Shown here piece after piece: positions 40,484 to 49,768 of a stretch of 64,000 nucleotides of DNA. Position 1 is the stretch's first letter, and each line of letters opens with the position of its first letter. This DNA comes from Sinomonas atrocyanea (lineage in GTDB: Bacteria; Actinomycetota; Actinomycetes; Actinomycetales; Micrococcaceae): contig NZ_CP014518.1 of the NCBI RefSeq assembly GCF_001577305.1, forward strand, positions 3,720,001 to 3,784,000, read 5' to 3'. The notes under the pieces are model-generated. The model was not told the DNA's origin. It did not search any database and saw only the letters and a program-made list of their open reading frames with translations. Both the position numbers and the translations under genes were made by a program.

Positions 40484-43138
40484 ATGGCAGCGCAGCGCGA
40501 GACCGTCGAGATCGAGGGCCGCAGGATCAGCCTGTCCAACCTGGACAAGATCATGTACCCCGAGTCCGGGACCACCAAGGGCGATGTCATCGAGTACTAC
40601 AGGATGGTCGGCCCCGTCATGATCCCGGCCATCCGGGACAGGCCCGCGACCCGGAAGCGGTGGGTGCACGGCGTGGGCACCGCGGACGATCCGGGGGAGC
40701 TGTTCTTCCAGAAGAACCTCGACGAGCGATCCACTCCCGAGTGGGTCCAGCGGGTCACGCTCCACCACCGCCGCTCGACCAACACCTATCCCCTGGTCAA
40801 CGACCTGCCCACCCTCGTCTGGCTCGCCCAGATCGCCGCCCTCGAGATCCACGTGCCGCAGTGGCGCGCGGTCGAGGAGGACACCATGATCAACCCGGAC
40901 CGGCTCGTGATCGACCTCGATCCGGGCCCGGGCGCGGGGCTGCCCGAGTGCGTCGAGGTCGCGCACCTGGTCAAGCCGATCTTCGACGACATGGGCCTGC
41001 TGTCCGTCCCGGTCACGAGCGGGTCCAAGGGCATCCACCTCTACGCGAAGCTCGACGGCAGCCAGGAGTGGGAGGCCGTCTCCGCCGTGGCCCGCGAGCT
41101 CGCGAAGTCCCTCGAGGCGGACCACCCGGACCTCGTGGTCGCCGACCAGAAGAAGACGCTCCGGCACGGCCGCGTGCTCGTGGACTGGAGCCAGAACAGC
41201 GGGCAGAAGACCACGATCGCCCCGTACTCGCTGCGCGGCCGCGTCCAGCCGATGGTCGCCGCCCCGCGGACCTGGGAGGAGATCGGCTCCCCCGGCCTGG
41301 CGCACGTGCGCTACACCGAGATGGCGGAGCGCCTCGAGACGTTCGGGGACCTGTTCGCGCCGCTGCACCCGCCCGCGCTGGCCGGGACGCACGATTCCAG
41401 CCGCTCGTCCCGCCCGCGGGCCCGCGCCGCCGCCGGTGCCCGCTCGGGTTCCTCCAGCGGTTCCCGCTCCTCCGGCGAGGACGACGACGGCGGCGCCCGC
41501 GCGCCGTCGTCCGCCGCATCCGCCGGGGGCACCGCCGCGGCCGGAGCCGACCCGCTCACGGTGTACCGGGCCAAGCGGGACGCCGCCAAGACTCCGGAAC
41601 CGGTCCCAGCCGAGGCGCCCACGCCCGGCGCCGGCGACGCCTTCGTGATCCACGAGCACCACGCGCGCCGGCTGCACTGGGACCTGCGGCTCGAGCACGA
41701 GGGGGTGCTGGCCTCGTTCGCCATCCCCAAGGGCATTCCGACCAGCACCGGGAAGAACCACCTCGCCGTGCACACCGAGGACCATCCGCTCGAGTACCTC
41801 ACCTTCTCCGGCAGCATCCCGCAGGGCGAGTACGGGGCCGGCGACATGTCCGTCTGGGACACCGGCACCTATGAGGCCGAGAAGTGGCGCGAGGACGAGA
41901 TCATCGTGATCCTGCACGGACGCGAGGGCGGCGGGCTCGAGTCCGTTGCCGAGGGGCTGGCCGGCGGCGGGAATCCGCCGGGCGGGGGCGTCCGGCTCGC
42001 GCTCATCCGCACGGAGAAGGGGTCCGCCGGGAAGGAGAACTGGCTCGCGCACCTCATGAAGGACCAGGCCAAGGGGCACTGGCGGCGCGGCCCCCACGCC
42101 GGGGCCGGGGCGCCCGACGCCGAGGTCGGGGCGCCCGCGACGTCTGGGCCACCCGCGACGTCCGGGCCACCCGCGACGTCCGGGGCGCCCGCCTCCCCGA
42201 TGCTCGCCCAGTCCGGCACGGCGGGCCTGGTGCGGCACGGCGACTGGATGTTCGAGATGAAGTGGGACGGCATCCGCGCGATCGTGGACACCCGGGCCGG
42301 CTCGGCCCGGCTGATCAGCCGCAACGGGATCGACCAGACCCTCACCTATCCCGAGCTCGCCGACCTCGCCGAGCTCGGGGCCGCCGTGCTCGACGGCGAG
42401 ATCATCGCCCAGAGCCCGACCGGCCGCCCCGACTTCGGGCTCCTGCAGCAGCGCATGAACCTCAGCCGGCCGACCGACGTCGAGAGGGCCCGGCGGGCGG
42501 TGCCCGTGCAGATCGTGCTGTTCGACCTGCTCGAGTACGAGGGGCGCGACCTCACCGGGCTGCCGTTCCGCGAGCGCCGGGCGGCCCTCGAGCTCCTCGC
42601 CGAGGGCGGCCTGCCCGCGAGCGCGCAGCTCTCCCCCGTCTTCGACGGCAGCATCGACGACGTCCTGGAGGCCTCCGCCGAGCACGGCCTCGAGGGCGTC
42701 ATCGCCAAGCGTCCCTCAGCCCGCTACGAGGCCGGCCGCCGCTCGGGCGCGTGGGTGAAGATCAAGCACGAGAAGACCCAGGAGGTCGTGGTGGCCGGCT
42801 GGCGCGAGGGGAAGGGCGGCCGGGCGGGGACGGTCGGCTCCCTCCTGCTCGGCATCCCGGACGACGACGGCGTGCTGCGGTACGCGGGCCGGGTCGGCTC
42901 GGGCTTCACGGACCGCATGCTCGCCGAGGTCTCGTCCCGGCTGCGCCCCCTCGAGCGCAAGACCCCGCCCCTCGACGGCGTGCCCCGGGAGGACACGCGG
43001 GACGCCCACTGGGTCACGCCGAAGCTCGTCGCGGAGGTCCGGTACGGGGAGCTCACGAGCGGCGGACGACTCCGTCACCCCGTCTGGCGGGGCTGGCGGC
43101 CGGACAAGGCCGCGGCGGACGTGGTGCTGGAGGGCTGA
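40484..43138 (+). CDS. ligD: ATP-dependent DNA ligase LigD with polymerase, phosphoesterase and ligase domains
   Basis: Encodes 884 aa in the mycobacterial order. Polymerase/primase domain (about 1-300) with RLVIDLDPGPGAG as the metal-binding acidic motif and HLYAKLDG. 3'-phosphoesterase (about 385-520) with HEHHARRLHWDLRLEHEG and IPQGEYGAGDM. Ligase (about 575-884) with motif I EMKWDGIRA (nucleotidyl Lys), VLDGEIIA and the OB-fold end WKPDK-like WRPDKAAADVVL. It works with Ku to fill, trim and seal breaks. A linker near residues 551-572 has three tandem copies of an 18-bp unit (42134-42187) giving SGPPAT repeats. The ATG follows GGGAGG. Confidence 0.96.
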   Translation: MAAQRETVEIEGRRISLSNLDKIMYPESGTTKGDVIEYYRMVGPVMIPAIRDRPATRKRWVHGVGTADDPGELFFQKNLDERSTPEWVQRVTLHHRRSTNTYPLVNDLPTLVWLAQIAALEIHVPQWRAVEEDTMINPDRLVIDLDPGPGAGLPECVEVAHLVKPIFDDMGLLSVPVTSGSKGIHLYAKLDGSQEWEAVSAVARELAKSLEADHPDLVVADQKKTLRHGRVLVDWSQNSGQKTTIAPYSLRGRVQPMVAAPRTWEEIGSPGLAHVRYTEMAERLETFGDLFAPLHPPALAGTHDSSRSSRPRARAAAGARSGSSSGSRSSGEDDDGGARAPSSAASAGGTAAAGADPLTVYRAKRDAAKTPEPVPAEAPTPGAGDAFVIHEHHARRLHWDLRLEHEGVLASFAIPKGIPTSTGKNHLAVHTEDHPLEYLTFSGSIPQGEYGAGDMSVWDTGTYEAEKWREDEIIVILHGREGGGLESVAEGLAGGGNPPGGGVRLALIRTEKGSAGKENWLAHLMKDQAKGHWRRGPHAGAGAPDAEVGAPATSGPPATSGPPATSGAPASPMLAQSGTAGLVRHGDWMFEMKWDGIRAIVDTRAGSARLISRNGIDQTLTYPELADLAELGAAVLDGEIIAQSPTGRPDFGLLQQRMNLSRPTDVERARRAVPVQIVLFDLLEYEGRDLTGLPFRERRAALELLAEGGLPASAQLSPVFDGSIDDVLEASAEHGLEGVIAKRPSARYEAGRRSGAWVKIKHEKTQEVVVAGWREGKGGRAGTVGSLLLGIPDDDGVLRYAGRVGSGFTDRMLAEVSSRLRPLERKTPPLDGVPREDTRDAHWVTPKLVAEVRYGELTSGGRLRHPVWRGWRPDKAAADVVLEG

Positions 43139-43177
43139 ACGCCGGACCATTCGCTGAGGCGCGGCGCGGCCAAAGGA

Positions 43178-43966
43178 TCACTGGATCAGGTATTCCGAGT
43201 CGGGCACATCACTGATGAACATGTATCCGGGGGCGTGGGTGATCGCGAAGGGCGGCCTCGAGGCAAGCAGCGCGGCCTGCGGGGTCACGCCACATGCCCA
43301 GAACACCGGAACGTCGCCGGGCGCGGGCGCGACCGCGTCGCCGTAGTCGGGGGCTGCCAGATCGGCGATGCCGAGGGCCGCCGGATCGCCCACGTGGACC
43401 GGGGCTCCGTGGACGGCGGGCATCCGGGCGCTGAGCCGGACTGCAGTGTCGACGAGGTCCTCCGGGACATACCGCATTGAAACGACCATCGGCCCATGCA
43501 TCCGGCCCGCAGGGCGGCACTCGATGTCCGTGCGGTACATGGAGACGTTCCTGCCCTGATCAACATGCCGGAGCGGAATGCCGGCCTCGACCAGCGGCGA
43601 CTCGAACGTGAAGCTGCAGCCGATCAGGAACGTCACGAGGTCGTCGCGCCACACCTCGACGACCTCGGCCGGCTCCCCGTCGAGGTGGCCGTCGCGCCAC
43701 ACACGGTAGCGCGGAATGTCGGTACGCAGGTCAGCCTCGGAGGCCAGCGCCGTCGTCGTCGATCCCGGGTCTGTCACGTCCAGCACGGGACAGGGCTTCG
43801 GGTTCCGCTGACAGAACAGCAGCACGTCGTAGGCCCAGTCGGCGGGGACTGAGATCATGTTCAGCTGGGTGTAGCCGGCGGACCAGCCCGAGGTGGGCAC
43901 CGCCAGGCCGCCGCGGAATACCGTCCGGGCCTGGCGCGGATGCGCGGACTGGGGGGCTAGGTTCAT
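43178..43966 (-). CDS. UPF0317/DUF1445 protein (YcsI-type), 5-oxoproline locus
   Basis: Encodes 262 aa, family length. Conserved stretches: GYTQLNMISVPADWAYDVLL, FCQRNPKPCPVLDVTDPG, FLIGCSFTFESPLVEAGIPL, MVVSMRYVPEDLVDTAVRLS and FWACGVTPQAALLASRPPFA. It is often called a putative hydro-lyase; the same domain is part of mitochondrial D-glutamate cyclase, which acts on 5-oxo-D-proline. B. subtilis ycsI lies in the ycs-kip operon with homologues of the genes that follow here. It therefore probably serves 5-oxoproline metabolism. It lies downstream of and overlaps no neighbour; the MFS gene ends 44 bp before it. Confidence 0.85.
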   Translation of the reverse strand: MNLAPQSAHPRQARTVFRGGLAVPTSGWSAGYTQLNMISVPADWAYDVLLFCQRNPKPCPVLDVTDPGSTTTALASEADLRTDIPRYRVWRDGHLDGEPAEVVEVWRDDLVTFLIGCSFTFESPLVEAGIPLRHVDQGRNVSMYRTDIECRPAGRMHGPMVVSMRYVPEDLVDTAVRLSARMPAVHGAPVHVGDPAALGIADLAAPDYGDAVAPAPGDVPVFWACGVTPQAALLASRPPFAITHAPGYMFISDVPDSEYLIQ

Positions 43967-44009
43967 GGTCGTCAAGGGTGGTCTCCTCGTCGGGCGATTC
44001 TTCGGGCGG

Positions 44010-45272
44010 TCAGGCGAGTTCGCGGTTCTTGGTCTCCGGCAGGCCCAGCAGTGCCAGCACGGCGATGCCATACCCCGCCGCGCCGAAGATCATGGCCCCT
44101 CCCACGCCCAGCGTCGTGGCGAGGAATCCCACGAGCGTGGGGAAGAACGCCCCGACGGCCCGGCCGAAGTTGTACGTGAACCCCTGGCCGGTGCCACGGA
44201 GGTGAGCCGGGTAGAGCTCCGAGAGGAACGAGCCGAACCCGCTGAAGATTGCTGAAGTGAAGAAGCCCAGCGGGAAGCCCAGGACGAGCACCAGCATGCT
44301 GGCGCCGGCGGGGATGTTGACGTAGGCGAAGATGATCAGGGCCGACAGGACCGAGAAGAGCAGGAACGTCTTCTTCCGTCCAAGACGGTCGGTGAGATAC
44401 CCGCCGGAGACGTACCCGATGAAGGCCCCGGAGATGAGGAACGTCAGGTAGCCGCCCGTTCCCACCACGCTGAGGCCCCGATCCACCTTCAGATAGGTCG
44501 GGATCCACGAGGCCAGGGTGTAGTAGCCGCCCTGGACCCCGGTCGCCAGGAGCGAGGCGAAGAGCGTGGTGCGGCCCAAGGGGCCGGTGAAGATGTCCCG
44601 GAAGCTGCCCCGCTTCTCGCTCGAGAGCCTCCGCTCCGTCGCCGCGTCAGCGTCTGTGACGTTGCGACGGAGGAACAGGAGCAGCACGGCCGGGAGCGCG
44701 CCGGTCCAGAAGAGCACGCGCCAGGCCGTGGCCGCGGGAACAAAGCTGAAGACCAGGGTGTAGACGAGGACCGAGAGCGCCCAACCAACCGCCCACGAGC
44801 TCTGGATGAACGCCACCGCACGCCCGCGGTACTTCGGCTTCGCGTACTCGGCCACGAGGATCGCCCCCGTGGCCCACTCGCCGCCGAAGCCGAGCCCCTG
44901 GAGCGTGCGGAAGGCCAGCAGCTGCTCGAAGCTGCCGGCAAAGCCGCACAGGACCGTGAACAGTGCGAAGGTCCCCACCGTGATCATGAGCGTCTTGGTG
45001 CGCCCGATGCGGTCGACAAGCACCCCGGCCAGCGCGCCGCCGATGGCCGACACGACCAGTGTGACGGTCGTCAGGAGGCCAGCCTGGCCGGTCGAGAGGT
45101 GGAAGTAGGCGCCGATCGCGACGAGCGAGAGGGGCAGTACCTGGAAATCGTAGGAGTCGAGGGCGTATCCGCCGAAGGCGCCGATCCAGGCCCTCCGTCC
45201 GCGCTCCCCGAGGGTGCGGTACCAGGCGAAGCGCCCAGTGTCCTCGCTGACCTGGTTTTCGACATCAGACAT
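44010..45272 (-). CDS. MFS transporter of the 5-oxoproline locus
   Basis: Encodes 420 aa with about twelve membrane helices, of the sialate/acid:H+ symporter type. Signature loops include GVLVDRIGRTKTLM, LQGLGFGGEWATGAILVAEY, GYLTDRLGRKKTFLL and LSELYPAHLRGTGQGFTYNF. It is divergent from pxpA across a promoter with two palindromic sites (45365-45375, 45433-45447). This suggests co-regulation with the hydrolase genes and uptake of 5-oxoproline or a related acid. It is co-transcribed with the DUF1445 gene downstream. Confidence 0.87.
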   Translation of the reverse strand: MSDVENQVSEDTGRFAWYRTLGERGRRAWIGAFGGYALDSYDFQVLPLSLVAIGAYFHLSTGQAGLLTTVTLVVSAIGGALAGVLVDRIGRTKTLMITVGTFALFTVLCGFAGSFEQLLAFRTLQGLGFGGEWATGAILVAEYAKPKYRGRAVAFIQSSWAVGWALSVLVYTLVFSFVPAATAWRVLFWTGALPAVLLLFLRRNVTDADAATERRLSSEKRGSFRDIFTGPLGRTTLFASLLATGVQGGYYTLASWIPTYLKVDRGLSVVGTGGYLTFLISGAFIGYVSGGYLTDRLGRKKTFLLFSVLSALIIFAYVNIPAGASMLVLVLGFPLGFFTSAIFSGFGSFLSELYPAHLRGTGQGFTYNFGRAVGAFFPTLVGFLATTLGVGGAMIFGAAGYGIAVLALLGLPETKNRELA

Positions 45273-45364
45273 GGCAACCTCACGATTCTTGGGGGCGGAC
45301 GCCCGGAGACTGTGCCGGGCGGCGCCACTGCGTCATCGCCCGAGGTACCCACCACCCTAGAACT

Positions 45365-45447
45365 TTGTTCAACAATCTGTCCAGAGGTTTTCGTGACCCA
45401 GCTCACGCGGGTCCCCGGAGCAACTCAGCAAAGATTGTTGAACAATC
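45365..45447. promoter_or_regulatory. Divergent promoter with two TTGTTSAACAA palindromes
   Basis: TTGTTCAACAA at 45365-45375 and GATTGTTGAACAATC, a perfect 15-nt dyad, at 45433-45447. Two more copies precede the DUF969 operon. They are the likely operators of the GntR regulator encoded at 49769-50446. Confidence 0.65.
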
Positions 45448-45497
45448 CGGCCGATTGATGCATGCTTGGATCACCACCTCGTGAGACGGAGATCACC

Positions 45498-46253
45498 ATG
45501 GCAAGCATTGACCTCAACAGCGACGTCGGCGAGTCCTACGGCAACTGGACCTTCGGCGACGACGCCGCGATCTTCGAGAGCGTCTCGAGCGCCAACGTCG
45601 CCTGCGGCTTCCACGCCGGCGACCCGAGCGGCATCCGGGCCACGTGCGAGGCGGCGGCCGCGGCCGGCGTCGTGATCGGCGCGCACCCCGCGTACCGCGA
45701 CCTCGCGGGATTCGGCCGGCGCTTCATGGACGTGGCGCCGAAGGAGCTCATCGACGACGTCATCTACCAGATCGGCGCCCTCGAGGCCCTGGCCCGCTCG
45801 GCCGGCACCGAGGTGCGCTACGTCAAGCCGCACGGAGCGCTCTACAACACGATCGTGCATCACGAGACCCAGGCGAAGGCGGTCGCCAAGGCCGTGGCCG
45901 AGGTGGCCCCCGGCCTGCCGCTGCTCGTCCTGCCGAACTCCGAGATCCAGCGCGCGGCCGAGGCCGCGGGCCTGCGCACCGTCACCGAGGCGTTCGCCGA
46001 CCGCGCCTACACCCCGGAGGGCACCCTCGTCTCCCGGCGCGAGCCGGGCTCCGTGCTGCACGACCTCGACGGGATCGTGGAGCACGTGCTGCGCATCCTC
46101 GATGGCAAGGTCCAGGCCATCGACGGCTCGATCGTCCGCATCGCGGCGGACAGCATCTGCGTCCACGGGGACACCCCGGGCGCCGTCGCCATGGCCGCCC
46201 GCGTCCGGGCAGCGGTGGCCGAGGCCGGCGTCGGGATCGCGAGCTTCGCATGA
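45498..46253 (+). CDS. pxpA: 5-oxoprolinase subunit A (LamB/YcsF family)
   Basis: Encodes 251 aa. Family signatures DLNSDVGESYGNW at the N-terminus, SSANVACGFHAGDP, GAHPAYRDLAGFGRRFMDV, VKPHGALYN and AADSICVHGDTPGA. With PxpB and PxpC it performs ATP-dependent opening of 5-oxoproline to glutamate. The ATG follows ACGGAGATCACC and its stop overlaps the next start by ATGA, so it is coupled to the fused B/C gene. Confidence 0.93.
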   Translation: MASIDLNSDVGESYGNWTFGDDAAIFESVSSANVACGFHAGDPSGIRATCEAAAAAGVVIGAHPAYRDLAGFGRRFMDVAPKELIDDVIYQIGALEALARSAGTEVRYVKPHGALYNTIVHHETQAKAVAKAVAEVAPGLPLLVLPNSEIQRAAEAAGLRTVTEAFADRAYTPEGTLVSRREPGSVLHDLDGIVEHVLRILDGKVQAIDGSIVRIAADSICVHGDTPGAVAMAARVRAAVAEAGVGIASFA

Positions 46254-47968
46254 CCGCCCACGCGGCCGCGGTCCAGAACCCCGTCCTCGGCCTCCGGCCC
46301 GCCGGCGACCGCGCCGTCCTCGTCGAGCTGCGCACCCTCGGCGCCGTCCTGGCGCTGACCTCCAAGCTCGCCGCAGCGCAGCACGCCGGGGACCTCGAGG
46401 TCGTCGACGTGGTGGCCGCCGCGACCACGGTGCTCATCGTCGCCGCCTCCCCCGACGCCGTGGCCCGCGCGGCCGCGTACGTGCGGGCCCTCCACCTCGA
46501 GGACGCCGAGCGCGCGCCCGGCCGGCTCGTGCACATCGAGACCGTGTACGACGGCGCCGACCTCGAGGAGGCTGCCCGCCTCACCGGGCTCTCGCCGGAG
46601 GCGCTCGTCGCCGCGCACAGCGGGGCCGTGTGGGACGCGGCGTTCGGCGGTTTCGCGCCCGGGTTCGCCTACCTGACGCACGACGCCGCCCCGTCCGTCC
46701 CGCGGCGCACCTCACCGCGCACCGTGGTCCCGGCGGGATCGGTGGCCCTCGCGGGCGCCTACTCGGCCGTGTACCCCGGGGAATCCCCGGGCGGGTGGCA
46801 GCTGATCGGGCACACGGACGCCGTGATGTGGGACCTCTCCCGCGAGGACCCCGCGCTCGTGGCGCCCGGCGACCGCGTGCAGTTCCTGCCGGTCCGGGCG
46901 TCCGCGTCCCTTGCGGCTCCCGCGCCCGGAGCGGCCCCCGTCAAATGTGGAGTTGAGCACGGTGCGCGCGCCCCGCACCGTGCTCAAGCCACCATTTCCG
47001 CCGGTGGCGAGGCGACGGCGCGCGCGGAGGCGGGGCTCGTCGTCGTGCGCCCGGGCCTGCAGACCACGGTGCAGGATGCGGGGCGGCCCGGCCGCGCGGC
47101 CCTCGGGGTGAGCCCCGCCGGGGCGCTGGACCGCGGCGCGCTGCGCCGGGCCAACCGCATGGCCGGCAACGCCCCGGATGCCGCCGGACTCGAGGTGCTC
47201 CTCGGCGGCCTCGAGCTGCGCGCCGAACGGGACCAGGTGCTCGCCGTGACCGGCGCACGCGTCCCGCTGCGCATCACCGGGCCCGGCACCGCGCAGGGAC
47301 ATGACCCCTCACAGGGGAGGGATGCGCCGCTGGACGCCCCGTTCGCCCTCCTGGCCGGCGAGACCCTCACCGTCGGTCCCCCGGCCCGCGGGCTGCGCAC
47401 GTACCTCGCGGTCCGCGGCGGCCTCGAGGCGGATCGTGTCCTCGGCAGCGCCTCGACGGACACCCTCTCCGGGATCGGCCCCGCACCGCTCGCGGCTGGG
47501 GACGCCCTCGCCGTGGCCTCGACCCGCGGCGCCCATGTGGTCGGGCTGCCGGAGGTGCCCCCGCCGCTCCCGGATCCCGCCGCTCCCGCCGAGCTGCGCG
47601 TGCTGACAGGGCCCCGGCAGGACTGGTTCACCGATGCGTCCGTGCGGGCCTTCTTCGGGCAGGAGTGGACCGTCACGTCGCAGTCCAACCGGGTGGGCGT
47701 CCGGCTCGACGGGGCCCCGCTCGAACGCGCCCGCAGCGGCGAGCTCACGAGCGAGGGCACCGCGCGCGGCGCCGTCCAGGTCCCCGCGAGCGGCCTGCCC
47801 GTCCTGTTCCTGGCCGACGCCCCGGTGACCGGCGGATACCCGGTGATCGGCGTCGTCGTCAGCGCCGACCTCGACCTCGCGGCCCAGCTTCCCCCGGGCG
47901 CCAGGGTGCGCTTCGTCCCCGTGCCCGGCGCCGCCCCCACGACCCCAGAAGGAAATGCCCATGCGTAA
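46250..47968 (+). CDS. Fused 5-oxoprolinase subunits B and C (KipI-KipA fusion)
   Basis: Encodes 572 aa. The PxpB/KipI part (1-235) has LRPAGDRAVLVELRTLGAVL, FGGFAPGFAYL and AYSAVYPGESPGGWQLIG. The PxpC/KipA part (265-572) has VVRPGLQTTVQDAGRPGRAA, GVSPAGALDRGALRRANRM, RTYLAVRGGLEADRVLGSAS and SQSNRVGVRLDG. The two are separate proteins in E. coli and B. subtilis. The joining segment PVKCGVEHGARAPHRAQAT is encoded by a large palindrome (46943-46997) and looks unlike either domain. The 3' end overlaps the biotin carboxylase gene by 8 bp. Confidence 0.9.
   Translation: MTAHAAAVQNPVLGLRPAGDRAVLVELRTLGAVLALTSKLAAAQHAGDLEVVDVVAAATTVLIVAASPDAVARAAAYVRALHLEDAERAPGRLVHIETVYDGADLEEAARLTGLSPEALVAAHSGAVWDAAFGGFAPGFAYLTHDAAPSVPRRTSPRTVVPAGSVALAGAYSAVYPGESPGGWQLIGHTDAVMWDLSREDPALVAPGDRVQFLPVRASASLAAPAPGAAPVKCGVEHGARAPHRAQATISAGGEATARAEAGLVVVRPGLQTTVQDAGRPGRAALGVSPAGALDRGALRRANRMAGNAPDAAGLEVLLGGLELRAERDQVLAVTGARVPLRITGPGTAQGHDPSQGRDAPLDAPFALLAGETLTVGPPARGLRTYLAVRGGLEADRVLGSASTDTLSGIGPAPLAAGDALAVASTRGAHVVGLPEVPPPLPDPAAPAELRVLTGPRQDWFTDASVRAFFGQEWTVTSQSNRVGVRLDGAPLERARSGELTSEGTARGAVQVPASGLPVLFLADAPVTGGYPVIGVVVSADLDLAAQLPPGARVRFVPVPGAAPTTPEGNAHA
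46943..46997. repeat. Palindrome inside the PxpB-PxpC linker
   Basis: Perfect 14-nt arms TTGAGCACGGTGCG (46953-46966) and CGCACCGTGCTCAA (46974-46987) around a 7-nt loop. The symmetry continues outward as AAATGTGG / CCACCATTT with one extra base. It is read in frame through the linker and resembles an inserted intergenic palindromic element. Confidence 0.75.
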
Positions 47969-49733
47969 GGTCCTCATCGCCAACCGCGGCGAGATCGCCG
48001 TCCGGATCGCCCGCGCGTGCGACGACGCCGGGCTGGCCAGCGTCGCCGTCTACGCTGACCAGGACGCGGCCGCCCTCCACGTCGAGGCGTGCACCGAGGC
48101 CTACGCGCTCGGCGGCACCGCACCCGCCGAGACGTACCTTGACGTGGAGAAGCTCCTCGCCGTCGCGGAGCGCTCCGGTGCCGACGCCGTGCACCCCGGC
48201 TACGGCTTCCTCTCCGAAAACGCGGGCTTCGCCCAGGCCGTCCTCGACGCCGGCCTGACCTGGATCGGCCCCTCCCCGGCGACCATCCGGCTCCTCGGGG
48301 ACAAGGTCAGCGCCCGCGAGGTGGCCGTCCGCGCCGGCGCGCCGCTGGCCCCGGGCAGCGACGGGCCGGTCGCGAGCGCCGAGGAGGTGCGCGCCTTCGC
48401 CGCCGAGCACGGACTGCCGGTGGCGATCAAGGCCGCGTTCGGCGGCGGCGGCCGCGGTCTCAAGGTGGCGCGCGCCATGGAGGAGATCGAGGAGGCGTTC
48501 GACTCGGCGGTGCGCGAGTCCCGAGCGGCGTTCGGGCGCGAGGAGTGCTTCGTGGAGAAGTTCCTCGACCGGCCCCGGCACGTCGAGGCACAGGTCCTCG
48601 CGGACATGCACGGGAACGTGATCGTGGTCGGCACCCGCGACTGCTCCCTGCAGCGCCGCCACCAGAAGCTCGTCGAGGAGGCGCCCGCCCCCTTCCTGAC
48701 CCCCGAGCAGCGCGAGCGCATCCACACCTCCGCGAAGGCGATCTGCCGCGAGGCCGGCTACGTCGGCGCGGGCACGGTCGAGTACCTCCTCGACAGCCAG
48801 GGCACCATCAGCTTCCTCGAGGTCAACACGCGCCTGCAGGTCGAGCACCCCATCACCGAGGAGACCTCCGGAATCGACCTCGTCGCGGCGCAGCTCGCGG
48901 TCGCCGACGGGCACGTGCTGCCCGCGCTCGAGGACCCCGAGCCGCGCGGCCACTCGATCGAGTTCCGCATCAATGCCGAGGACCCGGGCCGGGGCTTCCT
49001 GCCCGCGCCCGGGACCATCGAGCGGTTCGCCCCGCCCACGGGCCCCGGCATCCGCGTGGACGCTGGAGTCCGCGACGGCTTCACCGTCCCCGGCCAGTTC
49101 GACTCCCTCCTGGCCAAGCTCGTGGTCACCGGCGCGGACCGGCAGCAGGCGCTGCGCCGGGCCCGTCGCGCCCTGCGCGAGTTCGAGATCCGCGGCCTGC
49201 CCACCGTCCTGCCCTTCGACCGGGCGGTCGTGGACTCCCCCGCGTTCGCCGCCGAGGACGGCGCGTTCGGCGTCTACACGACGTGGATCGAGGCCGAGTT
49301 CGCCGAGGAGCTCGCGGCGAGCCCCGACTTCACCGCCCCGGCCGCGCACGACGCCGGCCGCCGCACCTTCGCGATCGACCTCGACGGCCGCCGCATGACC
49401 CTCGGCCTGCCCGAGTCCCTGCTGGCCGGGCTCGCGGCCGGGACCGGCGCCGCCGCATCGGCTGGCTCCGGGTCCTCGGGGTCGGCGAGCGCCGCGCACG
49501 ACGGCGGAGCTCCCTCCGCGGCGGACCTCACCGCCGCGATGGGCGGCACCGTGGTCAAGTGGCTCGTCGAGCCCGGCACCGAGGTCGCTGCCGGGGACGG
49601 CGTGGTGGTGCTCGAGGCCATGAAGATGGAGACCACGGTCCAGGCCCACCGGGCCGGGACGGTCGGCGAGCGGGCCGCGGCGGCGGGCGACGCCGTCGTG
49701 CCCGGAACGGTCCTGACCACGATCGGGAGCTGA
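47961..49733 (+). CDS. Biotin carboxylase with C-terminal biotin carrier domain
   Basis: Encodes 590 aa. Biotin carboxylase (1-445): KVLIANRGEIAVRIARAC, HPGYGFLSENAGFA, the glycine-rich ATP lid KAAFGGGGRGLKVA, and EVNTRLQVEHPITEETSGID. Biotinyl domain (about 515-590) with VVLEAMKMETTV, where Lys at about 555 carries biotin. No carboxyltransferase gene is adjacent; the neighbours are 5-oxoprolinase subunits, whose C subunit belongs to the biotin-dependent carboxyltransferase-like family. It may form part of the locus activity or supply carboxyl groups to a partner elsewhere. The ATG at 47961 follows AAGGAAATGCCC. Confidence 0.88.
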   Translation: MRKVLIANRGEIAVRIARACDDAGLASVAVYADQDAAALHVEACTEAYALGGTAPAETYLDVEKLLAVAERSGADAVHPGYGFLSENAGFAQAVLDAGLTWIGPSPATIRLLGDKVSAREVAVRAGAPLAPGSDGPVASAEEVRAFAAEHGLPVAIKAAFGGGGRGLKVARAMEEIEEAFDSAVRESRAAFGREECFVEKFLDRPRHVEAQVLADMHGNVIVVGTRDCSLQRRHQKLVEEAPAPFLTPEQRERIHTSAKAICREAGYVGAGTVEYLLDSQGTISFLEVNTRLQVEHPITEETSGIDLVAAQLAVADGHVLPALEDPEPRGHSIEFRINAEDPGRGFLPAPGTIERFAPPTGPGIRVDAGVRDGFTVPGQFDSLLAKLVVTGADRQQALRRARRALREFEIRGLPTVLPFDRAVVDSPAFAAEDGAFGVYTTWIEAEFAEELAASPDFTAPAAHDAGRRTFAIDLDGRRMTLGLPESLLAGLAAGTGAAASAGSGSSGSASAAHDGGAPSAADLTAAMGGTVVKWLVEPGTEVAAGDGVVVLEAMKMETTVQAHRAGTVGERAAAAGDAVVPGTVLTTIGS

Positions 49734-49768
49734 CCTCCGGGGGCTGGGCGCGCGGATAGGCTGGCGTC

